A stretch of 58,996 nt of DNA from an uncultured Alphaproteobacteria bacterium (GTDB lineage Bacteria > Pseudomonadota > Alphaproteobacteria > HIMB59 > GCA-002718135), in contig CACAAZ010000006.1 of the NCBI GenBank assembly GCA_902530685.1, forward strand, positions 1 to 58,996. Reading direction: 5' to 3'. Of the stretch, positions 43,453-56,093 are shown in pieces; the first letter of the stretch is position 1; the number at the start of each line of letters is the position of its first letter. A model generated the notes under the pieces. It was given only the letters and a program-made list of their open reading frames with translations, was not told the origin of the DNA and did no database searches. Made by a program: the position numbers and the translations under genes.

Positions 43453-44398
43453 TATTCCTTTCTATAATTCTTTTTTTTATAATTCCAGCGATTCTTTTGC
43501 TTTCCTCTAGTTTTTTATATGTCCAGTTTTCTAATTTCTCTAAAGTATTTAAATCTCTTGTTATATTCATTTTTTTAAATTCTTGATGAAATCTTATAAA
43601 TCTTTTACTTTTTCTCTTCATTGGTAATTGATAAACATAAATTGGCTTACCAGATATACTTGCCTCAGAAATCATAGAGGTTGAGTCAGAAGTTATAATA
43701 AAATAACTAGAATTATAAAGAGCAAATTCGTACGGATTGTCTCCGTTCCCTAACCATAAGGTAGATATAGAGTTCAATTCTTTTTTTAAAATATTTTTAA
43801 TTTCTTGATTAGTTCTTCTTGAGGTAATAACTAAAATTTCTTTATTATTATAGCCCTTTATTTTTTTTATTCTTTCACAAAGATCCAAAGTATTTTCTTT
43901 TGAGAAATTATAGTGATTATTTTCACCTCCAATAATACATGTAATCAAATTTTTTGTATTAATTTTATAATGATTTCTTAAACTATTAGTTTTTTTAAAA
44001 TGATGTATCGCCCCTGTTGAGTTAATTATATTTTTTCCAAATAAAGAGTCATGATTTGGAGCAATAACAAATGAAAAGTATCTTGAAGAAATTTTTGGGT
44101 TTTGAATATGAATATTAATTATATTTGGATATTTTTTTTTAAGATAGATTGATAAGTAAACACTTTTTCTTCCACAACTAATAACCAAATTAGGTATTTC
44201 GTTTGCAGGTAACTTATTTTTAAATATCCAACTAAAAATAGGTAGTATCCCAGGCTGTAATTTATTCCAAGGAAAGATTATTTCAGTTTTAAGTTCTTTT
44301 ATATTTACACTCAATTCATTTGCCAGACCTTTAGTCTGACTTATCATACCTTGTGAACCATCAGTTAATGTCCAAATTTTAAGATTGTCTATTATCAA
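43442..44398 (-). CDS. Mitochondrial fission ELM1-like family protein
   Basis: LTDGSQGMISQTKGLANEL; SCGRKSVYLSIYLKK; ITSDSTSMISEASISGKPIYVYQL. Confidence 0.85.
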   Translation of the reverse strand: MIIDNLKIWTLTDGSQGMISQTKGLANELSVNIKELKTEIIFPWNKLQPGILPIFSWIFKNKLPANEIPNLVISCGRKSVYLSIYLKKKYPNIINIHIQNPKISSRYFSFVIAPNHDSLFGKNIINSTGAIHHFKKTNSLRNHYKINTKNLITCIIGGENNHYNFSKENTLDLCERIKKIKGYNNKEILVITSRRTNQEIKNILKKELNSISTLWLGNGDNPYEFALYNSSYFIITSDSTSMISEASISGKPIYVYQLPMKRKSKRFIRFHQEFKKMNITRDLNTLEKLENWTYKKLEESKRIAGIIKKRIIERNNES

Positions 44399-44868
44399 AT
44401 GTATTTTACTGATAAAATTGTATAACTTTTCAAACCTTTAGGGCTATTGATTTCAACATTTTCTCCTTCTGTTTTGCCAATTAGACCTCTAGCTAAAGGA
44501 CTTGAAATTGAAAGTTTTTTATTTTCAATATCAGATTCATATTCTCCAACAATTTGATACTTTTGTTTTTCTCCACTATCATCATCTTCTATTTCAACAG
44601 TTGCACCAAATTTTATATCATCACCTGCAATTGATTTAACATCTATTACCTCTGATTTACTAATAGCACTTTCCAAATCTATAATTCTTCCCTCAATTAA
44701 ACTTTGTTGTTCTTTAGCATATTGATATTCTGCATTTTCAGACAGATCACCATGACTTCTAGCCTCCGCTATTGCTTCAATTATTTTTGGTCTATCTTCA
44801 GAGGTTAATTTTTTCAATTCATCTTGTAATTTTGTATAACCTTCAGCAGTCATAGGAATTTTATTCAT
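44395..44868 (-). CDS. greA: Transcription elongation factor GreA
   Basis: MTAEGYTKLQDELKKL; EARSHGDLSENAEYQYAKEQQSLIEGRI; SPLARGLIGKTEGE. Confidence 0.97.
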   Translation of the reverse strand: MNKIPMTAEGYTKLQDELKKLTSEDRPKIIEAIAEARSHGDLSENAEYQYAKEQQSLIEGRIIDLESAISKSEVIDVKSIAGDDIKFGATVEIEDDDSGEKQKYQIVGEYESDIENKKLSISSPLARGLIGKTEGENVEINSPKGLKSYTILSVKYI

Positions 44869-44908
44869 AAGATCATGATGATTTATTTACTTTTTATAGT
44901 CAATAAAA

Positions 44909-47900
44909 TTAATTTATAGTTTGAAGACTTTTTATCGTGAATTCTTGACTTTTCATATGTTCAATAGCATCTACAGCAACTTTTGCTCCGGCTATAGTAG
45001 TATAATATGGAATGTTGTACATTAATGATGTCCTTCTAATACTATAGCTATCTCTAATAGATGATTGAGTTTTTGTTGTATTAATTACTAGCTGAATTTC
45101 ATTATTAATTAATGAGTTAACTACATGAGGATTACCTTCTTTTACTTTATTTACTATTTTGGTCTTAATATTATTAGTATTTAAGTATTCAGCAGTCCCT
45201 TTAGTTGCAAGTAATTTAAAATCTAATTCTTTTAGCTTTTGTGCTATCTCATTAATGAACTTTTTATTATCATTATCTATTGAGATAAATACCGTTCCTT
45301 TAGATGGAAGAATATTACCACAGGCTATTTGGCTCTTTATATAGGAAGATAAAAAGGTTTCATCTATTCCCATAACTTCTCCCGTAGATTTCATTTCAGG
45401 ACCTAATATTAGATCAACTCCATCAAATTTATTGAAAGGAAAAACAGATTCTTTTACATTAAAGTTTTTTAATTCATTAATTTTATAATTATTCAAAATT
45501 GAATTAAGATTTTCGCCGACCATTACTTTTGCTGCAATTTTTGCGATTGGGATACCTTTTGATTTTGCCACAAATGGTACAGTTCTACTGGCTCTTGGGT
45601 TTACTTCTAAAACATATATTTTTTTATCTTTAATTGCTAATTGAGTATTCATTAATCCAACAACATTAATTTCATTGGCAATTTTTGATACCCATTCAAT
45701 TATTTTATTCTGAGTTTTTTTACTAACTGAATAGGGAGGTAAGGAACAAGCACTATCTCCAGAATGAATTCCTGCCTCTTCGATGTGTTCCATAATCCCA
45801 GCTACAAATATTTCTCCATTTTTATCCCTAATTATATCCACATCTATTTCTTTGGCATTCTCAAGATACTCATCAATTAAAATTATATTATTTGAAGAAA
45901 CTGCAAGAGCTTCAGTAGAAAATGATTCTAAATTATTTTTATCGTATGCTATTTGCATAGCTCTTCCTCCAAGTACATATGAAGGTCTAACTAAAACAGG
46001 ATATCCAATTTTTTCAGCTTTTTCTAAAGTTTGAGCTACAGTATTTGCGAAAGCATTTTTTGGTTGAGCAATTTTTAGTTTCATTAATATTTCACTGAAT
46101 CTATCTCTATCTTCAGCTAAATCTATTGCCTCAGTTGAAGTTCCTATAACTTTTATTCCAGCCTCTTCTAATTCTTTTGCAATTTTTAAAGGAGTCTGAC
46201 CTCCAAATTGAACTAACACACCAAGAACATTTCCATTACTTTTTTCTTTATTGTAAATTTCAATAACACTTTCAGTTGAAAGTGGTTCAAAATAAAGTCT
46301 ATCAGCAGTATCATAGTCAGTTGAAACTGTTTCTGGGTTACAATTTATCATTATTGTTTCAATGCCCTTTTCTTTTAATGCATAAACAGCATGTACACAG
46401 CAATAATCAAATTCAATGCCTTGACCTATTCTATTAGGTCCACCTCCAAGAATTATTACTTTGTCTTTTGATGTAGGATTTGCTTCACAGAATTTAGTAT
46501 TTTCAAAATCCCAATCGTAAGTAGAATAAAGATACGGAGTTTTAGAACTAAATTCACCTGCACAAGTATCCACTAGTCTGAATACAGGATTAATATAGTT
46601 ATTATTTCTAAATTTTCTTAATTCTTTTTCTTTAATACTTAATATTGATGAGATTTTACTATCTGAGAACCCTATTTTCTTAGCATATAAGATTATATCT
46701 TTGTTGAGGCCTTTTTCTTTTAATATTTTTTCAAAATCAATTATTGTTTTAATTTGATATAAAAACCATTTATCATATTTTGTAGTTTGATTTATTTCAT
46801 CAACTGTTAATCCAATCCTAAGGGCTTCTCCTACAACTAACAAGCGTTGAGAAGATTGTATTTTGAGTTCATTCAAAATTGTATTTTTATCATTTGACCT
46901 AAGTTTTGGTTTGTCAAAACCAGTTAGACCGTACTCAAGAGAATTAAACCCCTTTTGGATTGATTCATTAAAAGATCTACCTATACTCATTGCTTCACCA
47001 ACAGATTTCATGGATGTCGTTAAGTCAGAATTAGCACCAACAAATTTTTCAAAAGTAAATCTTGGAATTTTAGTTACAATATAATCTATTGTTGGCTCAA
47101 AACTTGCTGGTGTTGTCGTAGTAATATCATTTTCAAGTTCATCCAAAGTATAACCTACGGCTAATTTTGCAGCAATTTTTGCTATTGGAAAACCTGTAGC
47201 TTTTGATGCTAACGCAGAAGATCTACTAACTCTTGGATTCATTTCAATTACATTAATTTCTCCATCTTTAGGATTAATTGCAAATTGAACATTTGATCCA
47301 CCGGTATCGACGCCTATTTTTCTGAGAACCTTAATGCTAGCATTTCTTAAAATTTGATACTCTTTATCAGTTAATGTTAAGGATGGAGCTACTGTAATGC
47401 TATCTCCAGTATGAACGCCCATTGGATCAACATTTTCAATTGAGCAAACAATAATACAATTATCTTTATTATCTCTAACAACTTCCATCTCAAATTCTTT
47501 CCAACCTGAAACAGATTTTTCAATAAGTATCTGATTTGTTGGGCTAGCATTTAAACCCCTATTACATAAATCAATAAAACCCTCATCATCATAGGCAACA
47601 CCACCTCCGGTACCTCCAAGTGTAAAACTTGGTCTTATCACAAGAGGTAAGTTTAATTCATTTTTTACTCTTTTTGACTCTTCAATAGTGTTAACCACAT
47701 AACTTTTAGGACAGCTTAGACCAATTTCTTTCATGGCATCTTTAAATTTTTGCCTATCCTCAGCTAATTCTATTGCTGTTGGATTAGCACCAATCATTTT
47801 TACTCCGTGTTTTTCAAGTATACGATTATTAAAAAGCTCCATTGAAACGTTTAAAGCAGTTTGACCTCCCATAGTTGGTAGAAGGGCATCTGGTTTTTCG

Positions 47901-48139
47901 ATTTCGATTATTTTTTCCACAAATTCTTTGGTTATAGGTTCAATGTAAGTTTGATCAGCTAATTCTGGATCAGTCATTATTGTTGCAGGATTTGAATTAA
48001 TTAATACAATTTTGTAACCCTCATCCTTAAGAGACTTACATGCCTGAGCACCCGAGTAATCAAATTCACAAGCTTGACCAATAACTATAGGGCCTGCACC
48101 TACTATTAATATTTTATTTATGTCAGTTCTTTTTGGCAT
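44909..48139 (-). CDS. carB: Carbamoyl-phosphate synthase large subunit
   Basis: Duplicated ATP-grasp halves; [48 protein letters not shown]-like C-terminus. Confidence 0.98.
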   Translation of the reverse strand: MPKRTDINKILIVGAGPIVIGQACEFDYSGAQACKSLKDEGYKIVLINSNPATIMTDPELADQTYIEPITKEFVEKIIEIEKPDALLPTMGGQTALNVSMELFNNRILEKHGVKMIGANPTAIELAEDRQKFKDAMKEIGLSCPKSYVVNTIEESKRVKNELNLPLVIRPSFTLGGTGGGVAYDDEGFIDLCNRGLNASPTNQILIEKSVSGWKEFEMEVVRDNKDNCIIVCSIENVDPMGVHTGDSITVAPSLTLTDKEYQILRNASIKVLRKIGVDTGGSNVQFAINPKDGEINVIEMNPRVSRSSALASKATGFPIAKIAAKLAVGYTLDELENDITTTTPASFEPTIDYIVTKIPRFTFEKFVGANSDLTTSMKSVGEAMSIGRSFNESIQKGFNSLEYGLTGFDKPKLRSNDKNTILNELKIQSSQRLLVVGEALRIGLTVDEINQTTKYDKWFLYQIKTIIDFEKILKEKGLNKDIILYAKKIGFSDSKISSILSIKEKELRKFRNNNYINPVFRLVDTCAGEFSSKTPYLYSTYDWDFENTKFCEANPTSKDKVIILGGGPNRIGQGIEFDYCCVHAVYALKEKGIETIMINCNPETVSTDYDTADRLYFEPLSTESVIEIYNKEKSNGNVLGVLVQFGGQTPLKIAKELEEAGIKVIGTSTEAIDLAEDRDRFSEILMKLKIAQPKNAFANTVAQTLEKAEKIGYPVLVRPSYVLGGRAMQIAYDKNNLESFSTEALAVSSNNIILIDEYLENAKEIDVDIIRDKNGEIFVAGIMEHIEEAGIHSGDSACSLPPYSVSKKTQNKIIEWVSKIANEINVVGLMNTQLAIKDKKIYVLEVNPRASRTVPFVAKSKGIPIAKIAAKVMVGENLNSILNNYKINELKNFNVKESVFPFNKFDGVDLILGPEMKSTGEVMGIDETFLSSYIKSQIACGNILPSKGTVFISIDNDNKKFINEIAQKLKELDFKLLATKGTAEYLNTNNIKTKIVNKVKEGNPHVVNSLINNEIQLVINTTKTQSSIRDSYSIRRTSLMYNIPYYTTIAGAKVAVDAIEHMKSQEFTIKSLQTIN

Positions 48140-49310
48140 TTTTCTCTATAAGTTTATAAAATTCTTCAAATAAATAATGACTATCATGTGGACCAGGTGA
48201 CGCCTCTGGATGATATTGAACACTAAATACTGGTAAATGCTTATGTCTTAAACCTTCATTAGTCCCGTCAAATAGTGAAACATGAGTTTCAATTATATCT
48301 TTGCTAAAACTATCTCTATCAACCTCAAAGCCATGATTTTGTGAAGTAATTTCAACAATGCCTGTAGTAAGGTTTTTGACAGGATGGTTTGAACCTCTGT
48401 GACCCTGAAACATTTTTTTAGTTTTTGCATTTAATGCTAATCCTAAAATTTGATGGCCTAAACATATTCCAAATATTGGAATATTATCATCAATTAATTT
48501 TTTAATCACATCAACTATTTTACTGCCTGTAGCATAAGGATCACCAGGGCCGTTTGATAAAAAAATTCCTGAAGGGTCAGTTTCTATTATTTCTTCGTAG
48601 CTTGAAAATAAGTTTAATACAGTTGGGTTAAGATTAAATTCATTTAGATTTCTTAAAATGTTATTTTTGATACCAAAGTCTAAGCAAGTGACATTATATT
48701 TAAATTTGTTTTTAATTAATTTATCACTTTTCCATATTCCTTTTTTCCAATTATAGTTTTGCTCAGTCGACACTATCCCCGCCAAATCTAAATTTTGAAG
48801 ACCTTTCCAATAATTTATTTGAGTTTTAAGTTTTTCAATTTTATTTTCATTTTCTCCAAAGTGAATAATTGCAGCTTTCTTAGCTCCCTCAACAGATAAT
48901 TTCTTAGTTAAGTATCTAGTATCAATTCCAAAAATACATGGAATTTTGTTTTTTACAAAATATGAATTTAAGTCATTTTCTGCCCTCCAATTTGAATATT
49001 TTGATAATGGCTGATTTATTACACAACCATCAGCGTAGATTTTTTTTGATTCTTGATCTTCTTGATTTGTTCCCACAATTCCAACATGTGGAAAAGTAAA
49101 TGTAATGATTTGTTTTGTATAAGAGGGATCAGATAATGCCTCTTGATAACCTGTTTGAGAGGTATTAAAACAGAGCTCACCTACAGCTGCCTTTTTCTCA
49201 CCTAATCCATAACCCCATAAAATTTCACCATTTTCTAACACAAGAGCTGCAGTTTTATTGTGTATATGTGGTTCTTTTTTTAAAACTTCCATTATATTTA
49301 GATGAAGCAA
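48123..49310 (-). CDS. carA: Carbamoyl-phosphate synthase small subunit (true start possibly the internal Met at about 49292)
   Basis: [57 protein letters not shown]. Confidence 0.96.
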   Translation of the reverse strand: MLHLNIMEVLKKEPHIHNKTAALVLENGEILWGYGLGEKKAAVGELCFNTSQTGYQEALSDPSYTKQIITFTFPHVGIVGTNQEDQESKKIYADGCVINQPLSKYSNWRAENDLNSYFVKNKIPCIFGIDTRYLTKKLSVEGAKKAAIIHFGENENKIEKLKTQINYWKGLQNLDLAGIVSTEQNYNWKKGIWKSDKLIKNKFKYNVTCLDFGIKNNILRNLNEFNLNPTVLNLFSSYEEIIETDPSGIFLSNGPGDPYATGSKIVDVIKKLIDDNIPIFGICLGHQILGLALNAKTKKMFQGHRGSNHPVKNLTTGIVEITSQNHGFEVDRDSFSKDIIETHVSLFDGTNEGLRHKHLPVFSVQYHPEASPGPHDSHYLFEEFYKLIEKNAKKN

Positions 49311-49412
49311 AATGATAGTTAGTAGGCATTTATAACAATGTAGTCAAGGATTAGTTGAAATTAAAAAGAAGAATTATATTATTAAATTAAATTTATTAGA
49401 AAGTGAAAAAAT

Positions 49413-49868
49413 ATGAGCTTAAAGGATAAAATTGAAAGTTATTATAACAATTCTATCAAAGAAAAAGATAGTAATTCCATCAATACTTTAAGATTAATAA
49501 AGAGTGCTATTAAAGATAAAGAAATTTCTCTTAGAGGTAAGCAAGACGCTTTGACCGATTCTGATATCTTAAGTTTACTTCAAAGTTTAGTAAAACAAAG
49601 AAAAGACTCAATAGATGCTTTTGAAAAAGCGAATCGGAATGATCTTGTTGAAAGTGAACTAAATGAAATCAAAGTAATAGAAATGTTTTTACCAAAACAA
49701 ATGGATGAAGATGAAACAACATTGATCCTAAAAAATATTATTCAAGAGAATAATTATACATCAATCAAAGAAATGGGTGCCCTTATGAAAATAATTAAGG
49801 AAAACTATACTGGAAAAGTAGATATGGGTTTAGTAGGAAAAATAGCTAAATCTTTACTAGGCAATTGA
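49413..49868 (+). CDS. GatB/YqeY domain-containing protein
   Basis: LRLIKSAIKDKEI; LVKQRKDSIDAFEKANRNDLVESELNEIKVIEMFLPKQM. Confidence 0.93.
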   Translation: MSLKDKIESYYNNSIKEKDSNSINTLRLIKSAIKDKEISLRGKQDALTDSDILSLLQSLVKQRKDSIDAFEKANRNDLVESELNEIKVIEMFLPKQMDEDETTLILKNIIQENNYTSIKEMGALMKIIKENYTGKVDMGLVGKIAKSLLGN

Positions 49869-51607
49869 TGTCATTTTCAAAAAATGATCTTGAATTAATA
49901 AAATCAAAAATTCTTCTTTCACAAGAAATAGAAAAAAAAACAAAAGTCATAAAAAAAGGAAAGGATAGTTGGTGTTGTTGTCCATTTCATGATGAAAAAA
50001 CTCCATCTTGCAAGATAAATGATGATATAGGTTCTTATTACTGTTTTGGATGTGGAGCAAAAGGAGATATATTTACAATATATACAGAGCTTTATAATTT
50101 TTCATTCCCAGAAGCAGTAAAAGAATTAGCTCAAAGAGTTGGTATTAGAATAGTTGATAATTTTGATTCAAATATTAATAAAAAAAATGATAAAATTTAT
50201 AAAATTTTAGAAATTTCGACAAAATGGTTTCAAGATAATCTAGAGGCAAATAAAGATTGTCAAAGATATTTAAATAAAAGAAATTTATCAGATGAGACTA
50301 TTAAATTTTTTAAGTTAGGATTTTCTTCTAGTTCAAAACAAACTCTTTATCAATTTCTAAAAGAAAAAGGTTTTGAAGATAAAGAACTTCTTGAAAGTAA
50401 TGTGGTAAAAATAGATAAAAATAATAGGGTACGTGATTTTTTTTACAATAGACTTATGTTTCCAATTACAAATGAATATGGAAAAATTGTTGGATTTGGA
50501 GGAAGAGTATTAGATAATTCTAATCCCAAATATATTAATTCACCTGAAAGTGTCTTTTTTAAAAAAAGAAATATTTTGTATAATCTTTTTAACGCTAAAC
50601 AAACAATAAGGTCAAAAAAAAATATGTTAGTTTGTGAAGGTTATATGGATGTTATCACTCTTTATGAAAATAATATAAAATCAGCTGTAGCACCTCTTGG
50701 TACTGCACTAACTGAGTCACAATTAGTTCAAGCTTGGAAATTTGTAGATAAACCAACTATAATGTTTGATAGTGACAATTCTGGTTTAAAGGCAGCTTAT
50801 AAAACTGCACTTATGGCTTTATCTTATTTATCACCGAATAATTATCTACAATTTATCAAACTACCTAATGGTTATGATCCTGATTCTTTTATTAAAAGCT
50901 TTTCTGTAAATGAATTAATTAAGATACTTAAAGCACCAATACCAATAATTAATTTTATATTTGAACAATCATCATCAACAGTTGATTTAAATAAACCTGA
51001 TAACAAAATATCATATGATAAATATTTGGATGATATAGTAAATACTATTAAAGATAAAAAAATAAAATACTTTTACAGAAATGAATTTAAAAAATTATTT
51101 TTTAACAAATTAAAATTTCAAAACAGAGTAACTAAAATGAATAACCCAGTAATTGCGAAATCATTATTTGATAAACAGATTAATTCTTTTTTACTAGCTT
51201 ATCTAAATCACCCAAATATTAGAGACGATCTTTCAAAAATATTAAATAAAAGTGAATTATTAAATAATGAGCAATTAAATTTTCTAAATTACTTTCAAAA
51301 GTCACAATATAAAGAAACTGCAATTGTAGATATTAGAAAATTAACAATATTTGATGAAATGACAAATTTGACTGAAAAAATTATGGATTCTCAGCTTTTA
51401 CAGTTATTTCCGTATTCTAGTAAAGATAACAAATCTGTTCAAACCTTAGAAGAAATCAGAGAAAGTGTAAAAAATTTAAATACAAGACTTTCAAATTTGA
51501 AAAAAATAAATAAAAGCCTAAATGAATTTGAGGATAATAATTCTTCATTATCGTGGAATGAATTAAGAAATCTTACTTCAGAGGTTCACGAATATAGAGA
51601 AGAATGA
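49865..51607 (+). CDS. dnaG: DNA primase
   Basis: [32 protein letters not shown] zinc finger; [32 protein letters not shown]. Confidence 0.96.
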   Translation: MMSFSKNDLELIKSKILLSQEIEKKTKVIKKGKDSWCCCPFHDEKTPSCKINDDIGSYYCFGCGAKGDIFTIYTELYNFSFPEAVKELAQRVGIRIVDNFDSNINKKNDKIYKILEISTKWFQDNLEANKDCQRYLNKRNLSDETIKFFKLGFSSSSKQTLYQFLKEKGFEDKELLESNVVKIDKNNRVRDFFYNRLMFPITNEYGKIVGFGGRVLDNSNPKYINSPESVFFKKRNILYNLFNAKQTIRSKKNMLVCEGYMDVITLYENNIKSAVAPLGTALTESQLVQAWKFVDKPTIMFDSDNSGLKAAYKTALMALSYLSPNNYLQFIKLPNGYDPDSFIKSFSVNELIKILKAPIPIINFIFEQSSSTVDLNKPDNKISYDKYLDDIVNTIKDKKIKYFYRNEFKKLFFNKLKFQNRVTKMNNPVIAKSLFDKQINSFLLAYLNHPNIRDDLSKILNKSELLNNEQLNFLNYFQKSQYKETAIVDIRKLTIFDEMTNLTEKIMDSQLLQLFPYSSKDNKSVQTLEEIRESVKNLNTRLSNLKKINKSLNEFEDNNSSLSWNELRNLTSEVHEYREE

Positions 51608-53829
51608 ATTTGAGATCTAGTATGAAAAAAAAGAAACAAATTAAAAAAAATAATTCCAAAAAGAAAGTATCAAAAAAGAAAATCATAAAAAAAAAGGTAG
51701 CTAGAATAAAAACAACTAAAACTTCTAAAAAAAATAAAAATAAAATAATCACTAAAGCAAAAACAAAAAATATATTTAATAGTGATAGATCAAAAGCTAC
51801 AAGCAGAAAAAAATTATCACAAACTTCTGATATTAAAAAAAATAAAAATGACTCCAAAATTTCAAAAAATAATAATGAAAAAGTTAAAAAAAATAAAATA
51901 ACTTTTGATGATAAAATAAATGAAATATTTGAAAAATTAATAAATAAAAACAAAGTTGATGGTATTTACACACTTAAAATAATTGAAAAAGCTATTCCAA
52001 AAAAATTTAGAGAGAATGATAACATCAAAAAACTGGAATCATTAATTTTAAAATCAAATATAAAAATTTATACCGAAGAAGAGGCCAAGGAACTTCTAAG
52101 TATTGCAAAGGGTGAAACTAATAAATCCGATGAAGGATCTGAGGATACTGAGAAAAAACAAACTGGTAAAACAGATGATCCAGTAAGATTGTATCTAAGA
52201 GACATGGGCGCCGTTGAATTACTAAGTAGAGAAGGTGAGATTGCAATTGCAAAAAGGATTGAGGCTGGTAGAGAAAAAATGATTGGTGCAATTTGTGAAA
52301 GTCCAATGACCATAAGATCTATTATAAATTGGAAAGAATCAATTAAAGATGGAACAATGCTTTTACGAGATATTGTTGATTTAGAAGCTACCTACGATAT
52401 GTCAGATATATCTGATAATAAATTAGAAGATACATTTAAGTTAATTGAAGGATCAGATAATAAAGAAGAAAAAAAAACTAAAGATCAAAAAAAAGTTATT
52501 AATGAAAATGATACTGAAATTGAAAACCAAAATTCTGATGAAGATGAAGACGATGGGCTTAATGTTTCTCTTGCAGCAATGGAGGAAAAATTAAAACCTA
52601 AAGTTTTAGATGATTTCAATGAGATAACAAAATTATTCAAAAAACTTCAAAAATACAGCAATGAATTAATTAGTTCAGATAAAAAAAATAATAAAAATTA
52701 TTTAACACATGAAAAGAAATACAAAAAAATACAAAAAGAAATGGTCTCAGCAATGAAAGCAGTACATTTTAATTCTTCTACTATTGAGGCATTAATGGAA
52801 GCTTTGTATGAATTAAATAAAAAACTTCTTCTTCGCGAAGGCAAAATGCTTAGAATGGCAATTAACTCAGGTGTAAAAAGAGAAAATTTTGTAGAACAAT
52901 ATTTGAGTTTTAATTTTGAAAAAAATTGGATACAAAACTTATTATCTTTAAAAGATAAAAATTGGGAAAAATTTGTAAATAGAAATCATTTAGAAATTAA
53001 TAAAATAGTTGATGAAATAAAAGAGATACAATTAGCATCTGAACTTCCTCTACCTGAATTTAGAAGAATTGTAAGCACTGTTCAGCATGGTGAAAGATCA
53101 GCGAATAGAGCTAAGAAGGAGATGATAGAATCTAACTTGAGGTTAGTTATTTCAATTGCAAAAAAATACACTAATAGAGGACTGCAATTTCTGGATTTAA
53201 TTCAGGAGGGTAACATTGGTTTAATGAAAGCAGTAGATAAGTTTGAATATAGAAGAGGTTATAAATTTTCAACTTACGCAACCTGGTGGATTAGGCAGGC
53301 GATAACTAGATCTATTGCAGATCAAGCACGTACCATTAGAATACCAGTTCATATGATTGAGACAATTAATAAAATAGTTAGGACAACAAGACAGATTATG
53401 TCTGAAATAGGAAGAGAACCAACACCAAATGAGCTAGCTGATCGTTTGCATATGCCCTTGGATAAAGTTAAAAAAGTTTTGAAAATAGCAAAAGAACCAA
53501 TAAGCCTAGAAACACCTGTTGGGGATGAAGAGGACAGTTCTTTAGGTGATTTTATAGAAGATAAAAATGCATTAATTCCAATTGATGCAGCCGTAAAAAG
53601 TTCTTTAAGAGATACAACGACAAGAATTCTATCTTCTCTAACACCAAGAGAAGAAAGAGTATTAAGGATGAGATTTGGAATTGGCATGAACAGTGACCAC
53701 ACATTAGAGGAGGTAGGTCAGCAGTTTAGTGTTACTAGAGAAAGAATAAGACAGATAGAGGCCAAAGCGCTTAGAAAATTAAAACATCCAACCAGGGCAA
53801 GAAAGCTTAAAACATTCTTAGATGAATAG
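51604..53829 (+). CDS. rpoD: RNA polymerase sigma factor RpoD with extended Lys-rich N-terminus
   Basis: [96 protein letters not shown]. Confidence 0.97.
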   Translation: MNLRSSMKKKKQIKKNNSKKKVSKKKIIKKKVARIKTTKTSKKNKNKIITKAKTKNIFNSDRSKATSRKKLSQTSDIKKNKNDSKISKNNNEKVKKNKITFDDKINEIFEKLINKNKVDGIYTLKIIEKAIPKKFRENDNIKKLESLILKSNIKIYTEEEAKELLSIAKGETNKSDEGSEDTEKKQTGKTDDPVRLYLRDMGAVELLSREGEIAIAKRIEAGREKMIGAICESPMTIRSIINWKESIKDGTMLLRDIVDLEATYDMSDISDNKLEDTFKLIEGSDNKEEKKTKDQKKVINENDTEIENQNSDEDEDDGLNVSLAAMEEKLKPKVLDDFNEITKLFKKLQKYSNELISSDKKNNKNYLTHEKKYKKIQKEMVSAMKAVHFNSSTIEALMEALYELNKKLLLREGKMLRMAINSGVKRENFVEQYLSFNFEKNWIQNLLSLKDKNWEKFVNRNHLEINKIVDEIKEIQLASELPLPEFRRIVSTVQHGERSANRAKKEMIESNLRLVISIAKKYTNRGLQFLDLIQEGNIGLMKAVDKFEYRRGYKFSTYATWWIRQAITRSIADQARTIRIPVHMIETINKIVRTTRQIMSEIGREPTPNELADRLHMPLDKVKKVLKIAKEPISLETPVGDEEDSSLGDFIEDKNALIPIDAAVKSSLRDTTTRILSSLTPREERVLRMRFGIGMNSDHTLEEVGQQFSVTRERIRQIEAKALRKLKHPTRARKLKTFLDE

Positions 53830-54657
53830 ATGGAATTGACTCTTTTAGGAACTGGATGTCCTAAAGTTGATTATAAAAGATTTGGACCATCTAATTTATT
53901 ATCAACTATAGACGCGAAAATTTTGATTGATTGTGGTTCTGGAGTTACTCAAAGGTTAGATCAATTAAAAGTTTCTTCTGCAGATATAGATGCATTATTT
54001 TTAACACATCTTCACTCAGATCATGTGGTCGACTTATATCAACTCATAATATCATCATGGCACTCCTATAGAATAAAACCATGGAAAATATTTGGACCCA
54101 AAGGGACAAAAAAATTTGTAATGAAAGTAATGGATGCTTTTAAAAATGAAAGAAATTTAAGAATTAAATATGAATCTAGATCATCAACAAAAGCATTTAA
54201 AATTTTAGTTAATGAATTTAAATCATATGGCAAAATTAAAATTAAAGATTTAAATATTGAATATTTTGAAGTCGATCATAGACCAGTAAAATATGCTTAT
54301 GGTTTTAGTTTTTTCAATAAAAACAAAAAACTTACAATAAGTGGAGATACTAGACCGTGTGAAAATTTAATCAGAAGAGCTCAAAATGCTGATGTCCTAC
54401 TTCATGAAGTCTTTATAGATGGAGAGCTCAAAAAAACAAATAAAATGAGAACAAACAAAACATTACATAATGTAAGAAGCTATCACACGCCTTCAACAAT
54501 AGTTGGCAAGGTTGGACAGCTAACAAAATGTAAAAAATTAGTGTTAACTCATTTAGTTCCAACTGTATTTAATGAAATCAAACTGAAAAAAACAGTTAAG
54601 AGAGATTTTGGAAAAAATCCCATTATTGGAAAAGATCTTTTGAAAATAAGAATATAG
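53830..54657 (+). CDS. RNase Z-like MBL-fold metallohydrolase
   Basis: LLGTGCPKVDYKRFGPSNLL; FLTHLHSDHVVDLYQL; SGDTRPCENLIRRAQNADVLLHE. Confidence 0.87.
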   Translation: MELTLLGTGCPKVDYKRFGPSNLLSTIDAKILIDCGSGVTQRLDQLKVSSADIDALFLTHLHSDHVVDLYQLIISSWHSYRIKPWKIFGPKGTKKFVMKVMDAFKNERNLRIKYESRSSTKAFKILVNEFKSYGKIKIKDLNIEYFEVDHRPVKYAYGFSFFNKNKKLTISGDTRPCENLIRRAQNADVLLHEVFIDGELKKTNKMRTNKTLHNVRSYHTPSTIVGKVGQLTKCKKLVLTHLVPTVFNEIKLKKTVKRDFGKNPIIGKDLLKIRI

Positions 54658-54704
54658 CATTATTTAATTGAAACTTATAATATTGAGATGTATTAGCACT
54701 TTTA

Positions 54705-54781
54705 GGGCTCTTAGCTCAGTTGGTTAGAGCGCCCCGCTCATAACGGGGTGGTCCGGGGTTCAAGTCCCTGAGGGCCCACCA
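54705..54781 (+). tRNA. tRNA with CAT anticodon, probably tRNA-Ile2 (lysidine type); elongator Met not excluded
   Basis: Cloverleaf by eye: gggctct/agggccc, ccccg-ctcataa-cgggg, ccggg-ttcaagt-ccctg, CCA encoded; TTAGCTCAG and GTTCAAGTCC resemble Ile2. Confidence 0.85.
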
Positions 54782-54862
54782 TATTTCGGTTATTAGTTTA
54801 AATTAAGTATTTTAAAAATACCCCGATATGTTACTAAAACCTATTAATTTTCGGGAGGAAAA

Positions 54863-56083
54863 ATGAAAAAATTATTAACTTTAGTAATTTTATTTACCTC
54901 AACTATAGCCACTGCTGGTACGTTAGTTATTAATTCAAATCAGTCAGGTGAAGATGCTAAAGCAGCTTTTGATCAATATGTTGCAGATTTTTCTGCAGCT
55001 CATCCAGAAGTTACAGTTGTTGTAAATGAATTCGAACACGAAGCTTACAAGGTTGCAATCAGAAATTTTTTAACATCAGAAGTTCCTGATGTTGCTATCT
55101 GGTTTGCAGGAAACAGAATGAAGTATTTTGTGGATCAAGGTTTATTTGCAGACGTATCTGATGTTTGGTCAGAATATGGATTAAATGAATCTATGGCTTC
55201 ATCAAAAGGTTCACTGACAGTAGATGGAAAACAATATGGTGTTCCATGGGGATATTATCAGTGGGGAATGTACTATAGAAAAGATATCTTTGATGAGTTA
55301 GGCATAAACACACCTCGTGATTTTGATGAATTAAAGTGGGTATGTGCTATGCTTAAAAAAAATAATTATGCTCCTATAGCAATTGGTACGAAATTTCTTT
55401 GGACCGCTGCAGGTTGGTTTGATTATTTAAACCTTAGAATCAATGGTTATCAGTTTCATATGGACCTTACAGCTGGAAAAGTTAGCTATGAAGATCCAAG
55501 ACTAGATGACGTATTTGATAAATGGGCTGAGCTTGTAAATGGAGGTTGTTTCTTAGAAGACCACGCTTCTTATTCTTGGCAAGATGCTCAATCAACAATG
55601 ATTAATGGTGAATCAGCAATGTATTTACTAGGTAACTTTATTACAGGAAACTTTAAAGCTGCAGAAATGTTAGATAAAGTAGACTATTTCCAATTTCCAA
55701 AAATTTACGATGGAGTAGGAATGGCTGAAGATGCACCTACTGATACTATGCATATTCCTGCAGGAGCAAAAAACATTGAAGATGCTAAAAAATTCTTAGG
55801 TTTTATGTCTAACCCAGAAGCAGCATCTAAATGGGCTAAATCTAGAAGTTTCTTAAGTCCAAATGCAAATGCTGAACCTCCATCTGATAGATTTCAAAAG
55901 ATGGGCTTCAAAGTTTTAAATGAAGCTAGTGGTATTGCTCAATTCTTTGATAGAGATGCTAACCCTGATATGGCTAAAACTGCAATGGAAGGTTTCCAGG
56001 AATTCATGGTTAAACCAGACAGAGAGGCTAAGATCAGAGCTAGACTTGAAAGAGAGAGAGAACGTATCCACGGATCTCTATAA
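54863..56083 (+). CDS. Carbohydrate ABC transporter substrate-binding protein (family 1)
   Basis: Signal peptide MKKLLTLVILFTSTIATA; DVAIWFAGNRMKYFVDQGLF; YGVPWGYYQWGMYYRKDIFDELGI; strong GGGAGG SD. Confidence 0.92.
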   Translation: MKKLLTLVILFTSTIATAGTLVINSNQSGEDAKAAFDQYVADFSAAHPEVTVVVNEFEHEAYKVAIRNFLTSEVPDVAIWFAGNRMKYFVDQGLFADVSDVWSEYGLNESMASSKGSLTVDGKQYGVPWGYYQWGMYYRKDIFDELGINTPRDFDELKWVCAMLKKNNYAPIAIGTKFLWTAAGWFDYLNLRINGYQFHMDLTAGKVSYEDPRLDDVFDKWAELVNGGCFLEDHASYSWQDAQSTMINGESAMYLLGNFITGNFKAAEMLDKVDYFQFPKIYDGVGMAEDAPTDTMHIPAGAKNIEDAKKFLGFMSNPEAASKWAKSRSFLSPNANAEPPSDRFQKMGFKVLNEASGIAQFFDRDANPDMAKTAMEGFQEFMVKPDREAKIRARLERERERIHGSL

Positions 56084-56093
56084 AAATAAAATT

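Noticed and set aside
51573-51953. 126-aa Phe/Leu-rich minus-strand ORF that looks like a membrane protein
   Set aside because: Exact antisense of the Lys-rich rpoD N-terminus (AAA/AAG read as TTT/CTT); low-complexity artefact.
53349-53702. 117-aa minus-strand ORF
   Set aside because: Shadow of the conserved sigma70 regions 3-4 of rpoD.
54658-54862. tRNA-Ile region as an integration site or island boundary
   Set aside because: No integrase, no duplicated tRNA 3' end and no change to accessory gene content nearby.
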